Positions 23,601-32,313 of a stretch of DNA of 64,000 bases are shown piece by piece. The stretch is from Diacronema lutheri. Its lineage: Eukaryota; Haptophyta; Pavlovophyceae; Pavlovales; Pavlovaceae. Position 1 is the first letter of the stretch. Each line of letters starts with the position of its first letter. The stretch is taken from contig JAGTXO010000009.1 in assembly GCA_019448385.1 (NCBI GenBank), positions 124,001 through 188,000 of the forward strand. The letters run 5' to 3'. The notes beneath the pieces are model-generated. The model saw only the letters and a list, made by a program, of their open reading frames with translations. It had not been told where the DNA came from and did no database searches. The position numbers and the translations under genes are program-made.

Positions 23601-25259
23601 GAGCTGCGCGCGCGGCTCAAGGCGCTGGACCTGCGCGACCACGATGGCGAGCCGATCAAGTGGACAGGCACAAACGGCAACACCCCGCCGATGTCGGACG
23701 TGCGCGTCAGGTACGCGGTCTTTGCGACGCGCTTCGACATCTCCAACCGCGTCTTCGACTACGCCGGGCGCGAGCGGCCGCCGGCCGATCTGCCGTGGCA
23801 CGCGCGGCGCTCGTGGGTTGGCCTCGCGCCGCTGCCGCGCGTGCCGCTCCCGGGCCGGCAGCCCGTCACGTCGGTGGTGACAGATGGCGTCGCCGTGCAC
23901 GCCGTCGGGACCGTCCTCGTGCCGAAGGCGCAGGCGCCGGCCGGCGGCTCGGGCGTCCTGCACCGCTGGCGCCGGCCGGACGGGCGCATCGCCGTCGCGC
24001 TCGGCTCCGAGCTGCGGCGGGCGATCGACGTCGAGGCGGCGGTCGTCGTCGCGGCCGACCCGAACATGGGCAACATCACCACCTACTCTGCGCACGTCGG
24101 GCGGGCGGCCGTCTGGCGGCAGTTCACGCAGCGCGCGCGCGCGCGCGCCGCGGGCTTTGCGCGCGAGACGGCCAAGACCAACGCGGCGCGGCGGCGCGTG
24201 CGCAAGGACGGGCGCGGCGAGGAGTTTAGCGTGGAGGCGGACGAGGCGCGGCTTGGCGAGGCGCACAGCGCCAAGGTGCTCGGCGAGGGCGAGTTCCACG
24301 CCTTCCACCGCGAGAGCGCGCGGGTGCGCGAGCGCGCCGCCGAGCACGTGTACGACGCGCCGGCGCGCCGGAAGGAGCGCTGGCGGCGCGACAGCGGCGG
24401 GCGGTCCAACGCGGCGCGCGTCGCCGAGGCGCTCATCGCGGCGCACTGTGTCGACGGCGTGACGCGCGACCGGCTGCTCGTGTGCGTGGGCAAGTGGCTG
24501 CGCGACCACAAGGGCGCGCAGCCCAAGGGCGCGCCGCCCGCCTTCCAGGTGGGGCTGCTGCGCGAGCTGCGGCGGCGCGGCGTCGCGGCCGTCTTCGTGC
24601 CCGAGCCGTACACGTCGATGCACTGCTCGATGCCGCGGCTCGCCAAGGGCGGCAGGCTGCAGCGCTGCGGCGCGGAGCTCGCGCAGAACCCGCGCCTGCC
24701 CGTGGCAAAGGGCGGCACGCGCACGGTGCACGCGCTCGTCATCTGCCCGGCGTGCAACGGCGGCAAGAAGCCCGTGCACCGCGACTACAACGCCGCGCGC
24801 AACATCTTCTACGACGTGCACGACATGGCGGCGCACGCGGCCGGGCGCGACACCACGTCGACGCCTGAGCGCTTTGCCCTCGTGCTCGCCTGGTGGGCGC
24901 GCGGCGAGGTGTGGGAGCGTGAGGAGCGCATGGTGCACGGCGAGGGCGACGACTGCGACGACGAGTGCGACGGCGACGACGAGGGCGACGACGAGGGCGA
25001 CGACGACGACGACGACGACGGCAGCGGCGACGGCGGCGGCGGCGAGGGCGACGGCGACGGCGACGGCGACGGAGGCGGCGGCGGCGACGACGACGATGAC
25101 GGCGGGGGAGGCGGCGGCGGCGACGGCGGTGGCGACGACGGCGGCGGGCGCGGCGGCGGTGGCGGCGGCGGCTCTCGCGCCCGCACCCCCGCCCGCGGAG
25201 CTGCCAGCGCCAGTGCCGGCGGCGGCAGCGCGCGCGGGCCGAAGCGCGGCCGGCGTTGA
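7971..25259 (+). CDS. Giant Fanzor fusion protein: Ulp1-like protease, YqaJ nuclease, chromodomain, Fanzor nuclease
   Basis: Three exons join in frame into about 5,694 codons: 7971-9266, 9343-23406 and 23535-25259. Introns of 76 and 128 bp are both GT-AG and phase 0. Domains in order: a hydrophobic segment near 8880-8960; 57-bp repeats at 12.5-13.5 kb; an Ulp1-like cysteine protease (His 1984, Asp 2002 or 2007, Gln 2048, Cys 2053); a YqaJ-like nuclease (Glu 3504, Asp 3542, Glu-x-Lys 3557-3559, Gln 3580); a chromodomain at about 4680-4745 with cage residues Tyr 4685, Trp 4709 and Trp 4719; and a Fanzor nuclease at the C-terminus. Fanzor parts: RuvC-I Asp 5295 (AADPNMG), RuvC-II Glu 5477 (VPEPYTS), zinc-finger cysteines 5484, 5498, 5524 and 5527, and RuvC-III Asp 5537 (HRDYNAARNI). 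The tail is Asp/Gly-rich and ends in basic KRGRR. Fanzors are RNA-guided DNA nucleases carried by eukaryotic transposons and giant viruses. No terminal repeats were found. The ATG at 7971 has a purine-poor context but lies in the first good frame. Confidence 0.72.
9267..9342 (+). other. Intron 1 of the giant gene, containing a (GC)n repeat
   Basis: The donor GTAGGC follows TGG at 9266 and the acceptor GCGCAG ends at 9342. Removal joins the two open frames in phase 0. The intron contains a GC-dinucleotide run at about 9274-9299, which would otherwise look like a slippage frameshift. Confidence 0.6.
12488..13540 (+). repeat. 57-bp coding tandem repeat (about 18 units)
   Basis: Units of about 19 codons, typified by FPAPLAAAAAALQAASD, each carry a CCACTAG landmark. 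Spacing between landmarks is 57 bp for most units. A multi-unit block recurs near 12716, 13007 and 13225, showing secondary duplication. The repeats stay in frame and form an Ala/Pro-rich linker just before the protease domain. Confidence 0.85.
13636..14340 (+). other. Ulp1-like cysteine protease domain (within giant gene)
   Basis: The order GHFTAL (His codon 13996), YDAVLVDTL (Asp codons 14050 and 14065) and AQRGATCGLA (Gln 14188, Cys 14203) matches the His-Asp-Gln-Cys layout of C48/Ulp1-type proteases. Such domains often occur in large eukaryotic transposon proteins. Substrate unknown; self-cleavage of the giant protein is an attractive inference. Confidence 0.6.
14601..14689 (+). repeat. 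(GCC)n trinucleotide repeat encoding poly-Ala
   Basis: A nearly pure run of GCC codons (about 30) follows Pro-rich sequence in the giant gene. It encodes a poly-alanine tract in the coding frame. Confidence 0.9.
18420..18900 (+). other. YqaJ-like PD-(D/E)XK nuclease domain (within giant gene)
   Basis: The motif series GILGEAVAL, FSPDGLAI, LVEVKTL and HRDQLQLGMHV matches YqaJ/lambda-exonuclease-type recombinases, which digest one DNA strand from ends and help recombination. All four expected catalytic positions are present (codons at 18556, 18670, 18715-18723 and 18784), so the domain looks active. Confidence 0.8.
20215..20362 (+). repeat. Pro/Ala repeat (PPPAAA type)
   Basis: Short units reading APPPAA, mostly 15-18 bp, repeat about eight times inside the giant gene, giving a flexible linker between the YqaJ region and the downstream modules. 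Confidence 0.8.
22081..22275 (+). other. Chromodomain (within giant gene)
   Basis: The pattern TYEVETVV, FRIRWLGN and DTWEPEANV is a canonical chromodomain with the three aromatic cage residues in place. Chromodomains read methylated histone tails and are used by several transposons to target chromatin. Confidence 0.85.
23407..23534 (+). other. Intron 2 of the giant gene (128 bp)
   Basis: The donor GTGCGC follows THN (codon AAT, 23404-23406). The acceptor GCGCAG precedes VPRNVRLAAS at 23535. The join is phase 0 and links the Fanzor N-terminal region to its RuvC half, which otherwise lie in different frames. Confidence 0.65.
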
Positions 25260-26094
25260 CGCACGGCCGAGCCGCGCAGCGGTCGACGCTTTGCGGGCTC
25301 TGCCCAGATCGCGCGCGGCTGGCGACGCGTACCGCATTCGGCACGCCCGTGCATGCCGCCGCCCGTGGCCGAGCGCGCCGCACCAGCCGGCCCGCTCCAA
25401 CCGCCGAGCGGATCACGGACGCTTGCTACGGCTCGTCGGCGCGCGTCACCTGCGCCGGCGGCCACGGCGCCGTCTGCTCCGGCCTCGTCGCGAGCAGCCC
25501 GACCGCTGCTCGCCGCCCGCACGCCGCCGCAGCAACGCTGCGCGTCGTGCTCCCCCGCTCGCCAAACGCGAAGAGCTCCCTCACAAGGACGTCCTTCCGA
25601 ATGGCCCGCGCTGCACTCGGGGCGCTCGATCGTGCCCCTGATCGGATTTGGCTTTTCGCCCCGGTCGGTGGGTTTGGGGGTGGCGGGGCGCGCGCGCACG
25701 GCCGCACGAGCGACGGCGGCGTGACCTTCTCTACGACGAAACCTTCGCTTGCGACGGCTGCGCCCTCGCGCTCTGATGGCCGCGCTCCGCGCGCCCCGCC
25801 GCCCCTGCCCATCGACTGCGCCGGCACCACGAAACACACACATTTCGCCCCGGTCGGTGGGTTTGGGGGCGGCGGGGCGCGCGTGCGCGGCCACGCGGCC
25901 AGCATCGCGGCGCTTGCCACGCTGGCGGCGGGTGGCGGTGCGCTTCGCGGCGGTGGCAGGGGGCTGCGACGCGGCGGGGAGGGCGGCGGCTCGCTGGCGG
26001 CGGGCGTCGCGCTCTGCAGCGGCGGCGGGCGGCTTGGCGACGTGGCAGGCGGCGGCTCGGGGGTGGCGGTCGTCGTCGACGATCTTCGGGCCTC
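25260..26094. other. Downstream region of the giant gene with a direct repeat, no firm gene
   Basis: No recognisable protein. A motif of about 40 bp (TCGCCCCGGTCGGTGGGTTT and following G-rich sequence) occurs twice, near 25658 and 25846. One minus-strand frame through this region reads PPPPNPPTGAK twice, but the rest of it lacks features. It may be untranslated sequence or remnant element DNA. Confidence 0.35.
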
Positions 26095-26273
26095 GGCGTG
26101 CGCGTGCGGGTCGGCCGGTGGTGTGGTTGACGGCGGCCACCGGTGCGGCGGCGCGCGGGCGGCGGCGCGCGGTGGCTAGGCGCGTGTGGGCCTTTGGGCC
26201 TGCTTCGCCTGGCGCCTCGCTGCGCACTTCCTGACCCCGCACTTCCTGACCCGTCGGAAGCGTCGTTAGTATA
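26095..26273 (+). mobile_element. 3' end fragment of a LINE (5'-truncated copy 1)
   Basis: The last codons (GGARAAARGG, stop at 26179) match the C-terminus of the LINE at 47952 (GGGTRPAARGG). The following UTR shares CTGACCC... and the terminal GAAGCGTCGTTAGTA. The left border is uncertain. It abuts a second truncated copy of the same family. Confidence 0.6.
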
Positions 26274-27085
26274 TCGATCTCGTCGTCGTGCTCAACGGTG
26301 CGGGCTCGGCCCCTCAGCTCGTGCAGACACTGTGCGAGCTCAAGTCGATCTCGTACTGCCCCACGCGCTACGGCCAGTCGGACACGCGCCGCTGCCAGGC
26401 CGCTGAGCGGCGGGCGGCGGCCGTCGGCGGCGAGCGGCGGCGTGCGTGCGCTCAACTCGACGAGGAGCTCTTCGGCATGCAGCCGGGCCAGGTGGGCCCG
26501 ATGCAGGCGCGCCTCAACTCGTTCCCGCCGATCCGCGCGCTGGTCATCGGCTCGTTCGGCGAGTGGTCGGCCGGCCTCGCCGACCTGCTCGCCACCTTCT
26601 CGCACATGGGCGCGGACGCGTGGATGGCGCGCATGGGCGCGCCCTCGCGCGACGTCGCCCGCGCGGCCCTCGAGCGCCACATGCGCCTCCAGCTCGCCGC
26701 GTGCGTCGTGCGTGGGCACGCGCAGCTCCTGCTCGCGCGCGCGCAGATGGCGCGCGGACAGGCGCCGCCGCACCGCCACGCGGCTCACGGCGTCCAGGCG
26801 GATGTGGACGCCTGCGGCGGTGTGGACGGCCTCTGCTTCCGGCGCGGCGACGGCGGCGGCGGCCGGCGGGGGCCGGCGAGGGGTGGCTAGGCGTGTGTGG
26901 GTGTCCGCCCATGACGCGTCCTGCCACGTCCTTGCCGTCCCGGCCGTTCCCGCTGCCGGCGTGCACAGGGTCGACGCCCTGATTTCGGCCTGATGTTGCG
27001 TGCGCCCTTTCGCTCGCTCCGTTTGTCCAGCCTCGGCCCCGTGCGCGCCCCTCCTGCTGACCCGCCTGTAAGCGTCGTTAGTATA
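26274..27085 (+). mobile_element. 5'-truncated LINE (copy 2), endonuclease and C-terminal part only
   Basis: The frame from about 26274 to the stop at 26890 gives IDLVVVL...ELKSISYCPTRY, then GPMQARLNSFPPIRALVIG, SFGEWSAGLADLLATFSHMG and ADAWMARM. This is collinear with the C-terminal 240 or so residues of the LINE at 47952-52607. The 3' UTR ends in TAAGCGTCGTTAGTA at about 27083, like the full copy. It begins exactly where copy 1 ends, so the two are head to tail. 5' truncation is the usual outcome of target-primed reverse transcription. Confidence 0.8.
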
Positions 27086-27123
27086 TCTATGCGAAGAGGA
27101 CTGTAAGTATGGGAATATGTTTT

Positions 27124-27130
27124 TATAAAT
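27124..27130 (+). promoter_or_regulatory. TATA box of the His/Cys-rich protein gene
   Basis: TATAAAT stands in an AT-rich patch 60 bp before the ATG at 27190 and only about 40 bp after the end of a truncated LINE. Confidence 0.45.
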
Positions 27131-27189
27131 CCCTCTCTAATTCGAAGAATGCTCCCCTGAGCGTTGGACCTCCCAAGCCGTGAAAGACG

Positions 27190-29352
27190 ATGTTGGGCCC
27201 GCAGCGGCCGCCAAACGCGCTGCTTGGCGACGCGGCGGCACCGGCCGAGCGGGCGGCAGTGCCGCCGCCTCTCCGCGGCAGCGCGGCGCCCGCCGAGCAC
27301 CACGCGGCGTCCGCGGACGGCGCGCATGCCGGCGCGCCGACCGACCGGGCGTACGCCGCGGAGGCGCCGGTAAGCGCGGGCTGCGGCGCTTCCGGGCTGG
27401 GCCCGGGCCTCGCGCGGCCGACGGGCTTTGCGATCCCGATCCCGCCGCACGGCGAGCGCACCAGCGAGGAAAACGTTGCGCTCACGCCCGGCTTGTCGAA
27501 CGGTGAGCTGATGCGGCTCTGGGCGGAGCTCGACCACACGCCAAAGGACTCGAGCGCGTACGCGCACATGGTGACGGCGCACCTGTCGGCGGGGCAACCG
27601 GGACGGCAGCCGTCGCCGCCGCCGCCGCCGCCGCAGCCGCCGCCGCAGCCCCATGCGCAGCTCGTCTTCGCGCAGATGGGCCACCACGCGTATGCGCCGC
27701 CGTGCACGCACGCGTGCACGGCCGCCGACGGTGGGTGCAGCGAGCCCGTCGATCCGCACGAGATGTCGCACTACGCCGAGCACGGCGGCATGCACCTCCA
27801 CATGCTCGGCGGCGTGTGCGGCGGTGGGCTCGCGCAGCAGCACGCGTGCTGCGCCTACCAATCGGCGCACGGCCTGCCGCTGATGGCCGACGAGCTCTAC
27901 TCGCCGACGCACGGTGGCTTCGCCGTGTACGCGCAGCCGGCGGCGAGCGGCGCGCTGGAGCACTTGAGCGGCGGCCTCCCGCTCTGCGCGCTTCAAAACC
28001 TGACTGTGGGCGGTGCTGACAGCATGCACCACGTGCCCATCGGCTCGCCGCTTGGTCACTACTCCGCGCCGCAACTCGCACAGCCGCAGCACCTGCTGCA
28101 GCAGACGGCGTGCGGCCACGTGATCGCCCCCGGCCACCCGTTTTATGCCGGAGTGCAACCGTACGCGCAGGGCGGCATGTGTATGCACGCCGATGGCGGT
28201 GGCGGCGGCGGCTTTGGGGCAGAGCAGAGCGACGAGGCGACAACCGCTCTACTCGAGCGCGCGGAGGCGGAGGCGGCGTACGCGCAGGCGCACGCGCACG
28301 CGCACGCGCAGGCGCAGGCGTTCGAGCTCGGCCAGCTCGGGCACGCGCTGCAACAACCGAGCGGTGGGGGCGGCGCATGCGGCGGGTACGCCGAGTGTGG
28401 CGGCGGCGGCGCGTGGGGCGTGGCGGGCGGCGCTGGCGGCGCTGGCGGCGCTGGCTGCCGCGCGGCGCGGCTCTCGTCGCCGCTCGTGCCGTCCGTGCCG
28501 ATGCACTCGCTCGGCTTCCCGATCGGCGGCGGCCACGCCCATGCGCACCACGCGTACAGCTACGGCGGATGCGGCGGCGGGGGCCCCATCTCGCCGCTCC
28601 GCCGCGTCGCGCACGCGCGCGCGTCGGGCGCCGCGCCCATCGCGCCCATTGGCGCGTGTGGCGGGTATATGTATGACAGTGCGCAGGCGCATGGCGGCGT
28701 GCACGCGGGCAGTCGGCTGGCGCGCTCGTCCTGGCCGATGCCCGCGTACCACTCGCAGTTCGGCCTCGTCGACGACGAGCTCGCGTACGCGAGCTGCGCG
28801 CACGGCGGCGGCTGCTGCTGCTGCCACGCGGGCGCAGGCGGCGCGAGCGCGCCGTGCGCCGCGTACGGTTACACGGACGGTTACACGGACGCGCACGCGT
28901 GGGACGCGGCCTGCGCGCACGTGCACGCGCACGCGCACGCGGCCTTTGACAACACGGCCATTGCGCTCGGGCTGTCGGGCATCCCGTCAGCGGGGCTGTC
29001 GGGCATCCCGTCAGCGGGGCTGTCGGGCATCCCGTCAGCGGCGCTGTGCGCGCCCGTCGCCGGCGGCGGCTGCGTGCGCGCGTCGCCCGTGTGCGCGCGG
29101 GCGCATTCGCAGTCCAACTCCGCCTCGGCCTCGCGCGCAAACTCCGCGCGGCCTGTGCGCTGCCGCGGCAAAGTGGACAAGGGCGCGTGCGAGCGATGCG
29201 GTGCGCGAATGCGCGGCTTTGGCGCGGGCTATTGCACAAATCGCGAATGCCGGCTGCAGGCCCACTGCAGCAAGCGCACAGGCCGCGACTCCCTCGACTC
29301 GAACGCGACGTCCACCGGCGGGCACGACGGAACCGTGACCGCGACGTCGTGA
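27190..29352 (+). CDS. His/Ala/Gly/Cys-rich protein with C-terminal zinc motif (720 aa)
   Basis: A single open frame of 720 codons starts at an ATG behind a TATA box. The N-terminal 100 residues are ordinary and include a hydrophilic helix (GELMRLWAELDHTPKD). The middle is dominated by Gly, His, Ala and Cys, with runs such as HAHAHAHAQAQAFELG and CCCCHAG. Three copies of the 7-residue unit GLSGIPS lie near 28970-29040. The C-terminus has clustered cysteines (KGACERCGARM, then YCTNRECRLQAHC), which look like a small zinc-binding fold. There are no membrane segments. The Ser-rich, tail-borne basic region suggests a nuclear or regulatory protein, but that is inference. I recognise no family. Confidence 0.6.
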   Translation: MLGPQRPPNALLGDAAAPAERAAVPPPLRGSAAPAEHHAASADGAHAGAPTDRAYAAEAPVSAGCGASGLGPGLARPTGFAIPIPPHGERTSEENVALTPGLSNGELMRLWAELDHTPKDSSAYAHMVTAHLSAGQPGRQPSPPPPPPQPPPQPHAQLVFAQMGHHAYAPPCTHACTAADGGCSEPVDPHEMSHYAEHGGMHLHMLGGVCGGGLAQQHACCAYQSAHGLPLMADELYSPTHGGFAVYAQPAASGALEHLSGGLPLCALQNLTVGGADSMHHVPIGSPLGHYSAPQLAQPQHLLQQTACGHVIAPGHPFYAGVQPYAQGGMCMHADGGGGGGFGAEQSDEATTALLERAEAEAAYAQAHAHAHAQAQAFELGQLGHALQQPSGGGGACGGYAECGGGGAWGVAGGAGGAGGAGCRAARLSSPLVPSVPMHSLGFPIGGGHAHAHHAYSYGGCGGGGPISPLRRVAHARASGAAPIAPIGACGGYMYDSAQAHGGVHAGSRLARSSWPMPAYHSQFGLVDDELAYASCAHGGGCCCCHAGAGGASAPCAAYGYTDGYTDAHAWDAACAHVHAHAHAAFDNTAIALGLSGIPSAGLSGIPSAGLSGIPSAALCAPVAGGGCVRASPVCARAHSQSNSASASRANSARPVRCRGKVDKGACERCGARMRGFGAGYCTNRECRLQAHCSKRTGRDSLDSNATSTGGHDGTVTATS

Positions 29353-29882
29353 GCGCCGTGGTACGCGGCGCGCGGCGATGCGGCCTCACGGCGGCGCTTT
29401 TGAGACGGCCGAATTGTGAGACGGCGGAACCGGGGGCGGAGGCCGTCGCGAGCACGACGCGGCCTCACAGCGAATGCGCGCGCTCAGATCGGGGCGGCGG
29501 GCGAGGCGGACGCGAGGCGCCGTGAGCGCAGCGCGGCTGAGCCGTGCACGGGCCGAAGATGGCGCGTCGAGAAAGCTCCTGCGGGTGTGCAGCGCGGCCG
29601 AGCAGCCGCACATGGCGCGGGGGTGCTGGCGTGGGTTGAGGGGGAGGGAGGGGGGGGGGGGGGGGGATGGGATGACAAACGTTGGCAAGCTTTTTGAAGC
29701 GGAAGGCTCTGTGGCGAATGACCGTGTCAAGTGTAGCGCGCAGCTTTTTGGGGGGGGGGGGGGGGGGCAATCATTCGCAAGTCGCACGTGGACTTGAGGG
29801 CGACGAGCCGGCGCCGGCCATTTTGCCGATCGTGTCACCCTCGTCCAGCCGCCCCTCACCCCCCCCCCCCCTCAACCCCCAG
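29353..29882. other. Intergenic region with G and C runs
   Basis: It holds G runs at 29650-29666 and 29750-29767 and a C run at 29859-29871. It separates the plus-strand zinc-motif gene from the minus-strand small membrane protein, both of which end into it. I see no gene. Confidence 0.6.
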
Positions 29883-30397
29883 TCAGTCGTCCTCCTCGTT
29901 GTCGTCGTCGTGCAGCTGCACGCCCTTGTCCTTGCCGTTCACGCGCGCGTGTGACCTCGCGCTCGCTGGCGTGGGGCGCAGCTGGCGCGCCGACGTGGCG
30001 CTGGTGGACGACGTGCTGTCGGCGTGCGTGTTGATGCACGCCCAGTCGTCGTCCACGCTGCTGTTATTCTGAAGGCCCGAGCCGCTGCGCGCGCGCGTCG
30101 CAGCGCGGCGCGCGCCGTCGCGGAGCGCTGGGGCGGATCAGACTCGGTCGCGCCGCACCACCTCGGCGGCGGCATGCGCGCGCGCGCGTGCGCGCGCTCG
30201 TGCGCGCACTAGAGGAGCTCGTCGTCGTCCTCGGTCGCAAACTCCATCTCGATGTCCTCAAGGATTTTGAGGTTCGTTTGGCGTTTGGTTTTGGCGGTGC
30301 GCCACCAGCGGTAGGCCCGCCAGAGCGCGGCAAACGCGGCAATGAGCAGCGCCAATGCCACCGAGCCGATCACGGCGGCAGCGGCTTCGCGGCGCAT
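29883..30397 (-). CDS. Small single-pass membrane protein with acidic tail (two exons, 121 aa)
   Basis: Exon 1 (30397-30210) encodes a 17-residue hydrophobic segment (AAVIGSVALALLIAAFA). Trp/Arg-rich juxtamembrane residues (WRAYRWWRTAKTKR) and an acidic stretch (EMEFATEDDDELL) follow. Without splicing it stops at 62 residues with a TAG at 30211-30209. A GT at that stop and an acceptor at 30061 remove 149 bp and join exon 2 (30060-29883) in frame. That adds 59 residues (beginning SVDDDWACINTHAD and ending DDNEEDD). Both exons have balanced composition and the joined length divides by three. The topology resembles the protein at 2545-2832. Function unknown. The two forms could be alternative products. 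Confidence 0.5.
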
Positions 30398-30632
30398 GGG
30401 GAAGTCCGCGCCCGGCGTCACTTCCGCGCGGCCATCGAAAGCCGATGTGAGCCAACAAGAGCAGTATTGAGTGCATGAGTGGGAAGTAGAGACTGCCAAC
30501 AGCTGCGACTCGCCTTTTATTAGGCCAGGACAAAAAGGAGACAAAGAAAGGGGTCGACTGGAAACTCCCAAGGCTCTTACTTCCCTAGCGAGGCAGCGCA
30601 AGGTGGGCAGAAGCTCGCGCCCGGGCGCGCGC

Positions 30633-32282
30633 ATGCTCGACAAGCCGGCGGCGCTGCGCAACGCGCACAAGGCAGGCTGCGCATCGCCAGTCGTCGATGC
30701 GCCGTCGCCCGACGCAGCGGTGACGCTCGCGACCAAGCGGCCGGGCGCGGCCGACACGGCCTGTTCCGGGCCGGCGGCCAAGATGCCTCGGGCGGCGCGC
30801 CTGTCGCTTCCGGAGGTCGCACCGGTCTCGCGCGCGCTCTCCATCTCTGTCGCCCAGTCGATTCGCGCCACGACCGAGGATGAACGGCGCGCGCTCGCCG
30901 CTGGCTTCTTTGCGGCGCGCGGCCTCGACGTCGACGGCCCGCCGCTCGGCAGGCCAGCGCTCGGCGCGATGCTTGCTGAGTTTGCAGCGCAGCACGGCAA
31001 CCTGCACCCCAACCACGTGAAGCATTCGTTCGAACACATCGCGCACCAGTACGTCAGCGTGTCCCCGCCGCACGTCGCGCGCGACGGCTGCGTGGTGTCT
31101 GCGCGTGGCGACGGCGGCGCGCAGCACAACGGCGAGCGCGTGGGCAGCGCATCGTCGGCGCTCGCCGTCGCGGCGTCGCTCGCCGCGCACCCGTCGGCCG
31201 CGCCGGCCAACGGCATGGTCAGCGTGAGCGCGAGGCCCGCGTCGGCAACGCACGGTGGCGCAGCGGCGCACGCGTGCGCCGACGCGTGCGCCGAGCCGCA
31301 GGTCAACGACTCGCAACTGACGGCACTCGAGACGTTTTGCCTCTGCTACGAGCACATTCTCGAGTGGGCGACGCAATACTCGGTGCTCCATGCGCCCGTC
31401 GTACCCGTCGAGACCTCAGCCCCCAATTCCGCTGACGGCGCCGCCGCGCGCAGCTGTGCTGTGTGCGACAGCGGCGGCGGAGCTCGCCCGAGCGAAGGCA
31501 GACGGTGCGACAGCGACTCGGTCGAGCGCCGTGCGGCGGACGGTGCGGGCGCGCCGGGCTCGCCCGCGCCGCTGTCCTCGGCCGCGCCGCGCGCATTCGT
31601 GCCCTCCGCCGCCACGGCCTGCGCGCCGGTCGGCACGCGCGGCGCCGTCCGTCCGCCCGTCGGCGGCGAGCGAGCGCCGCCGCGCGCCGCGGCGCTGCCG
31701 GCGCAGGCCGGCGGGCTGGCGGACGCGGCGGCGACGCTCGCGGCGGCGCAGGCGCATCGGCTCGTGAGCGGCGCCGAAGGGCGCGGCTGGAGCTGCGCCG
31801 GCGGCGTGCGCACGCCCGCGCACGGCGCACACGCCGCCCCTCTGGCGTTGAGCGGTTCGGCGAGCGGCGTTGTGGGCTCGCACGGCGGTCGGCCGCTCGC
31901 GCCCGCCTTCTTGGCCTTTGGCCCGCCCGTGTGCGCGTACGAGAAGTCCGCCGCCGAGGTGGTGATGCTCAACGGCTTTCTCGCCGCCAACGCGTTCACG
32001 CGCGCGCTCTCACGCCGCGAGCGCGCGGAAGCTGTTCTCCGGCTGCAGCCGCGTGACCACGCGGCCGGCGAGGTGCTCATCGTCGAGGGCGAGATGCCGA
32101 CAGACTACTCCTTCTTCCACCTGATCGAGAGCGGCGTTGTCGCCATCTCCATTGATGGCGTGCTCGTCAACCGCGCGAGCAGGGGACTGTCCGGTGAGAG
32201 CGGGGAAGGGGGGGGGGGGGGGGGATGGGAAAGGGGAATGTCCGGTGAGAGCGGCGCGGCCGGAACGCGCCGGGCCTGGCCG

Positions 32283-32313
<31 letters not shown>

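Noticed and set aside
7690-26094. Terminal inverted repeats bounding the giant gene as a transposon
   Set aside because: I compared the flanks by eye and found no convincing inverted or direct terminal repeats. A computed self-alignment could still show some.
31049-31302. A possible extra intron in exon 1 of the CNB-MAPK gene (GTACGT donor)
   Set aside because: Joining it to the nearest acceptor shifts the frame into a stop, while the unspliced frame stays open.
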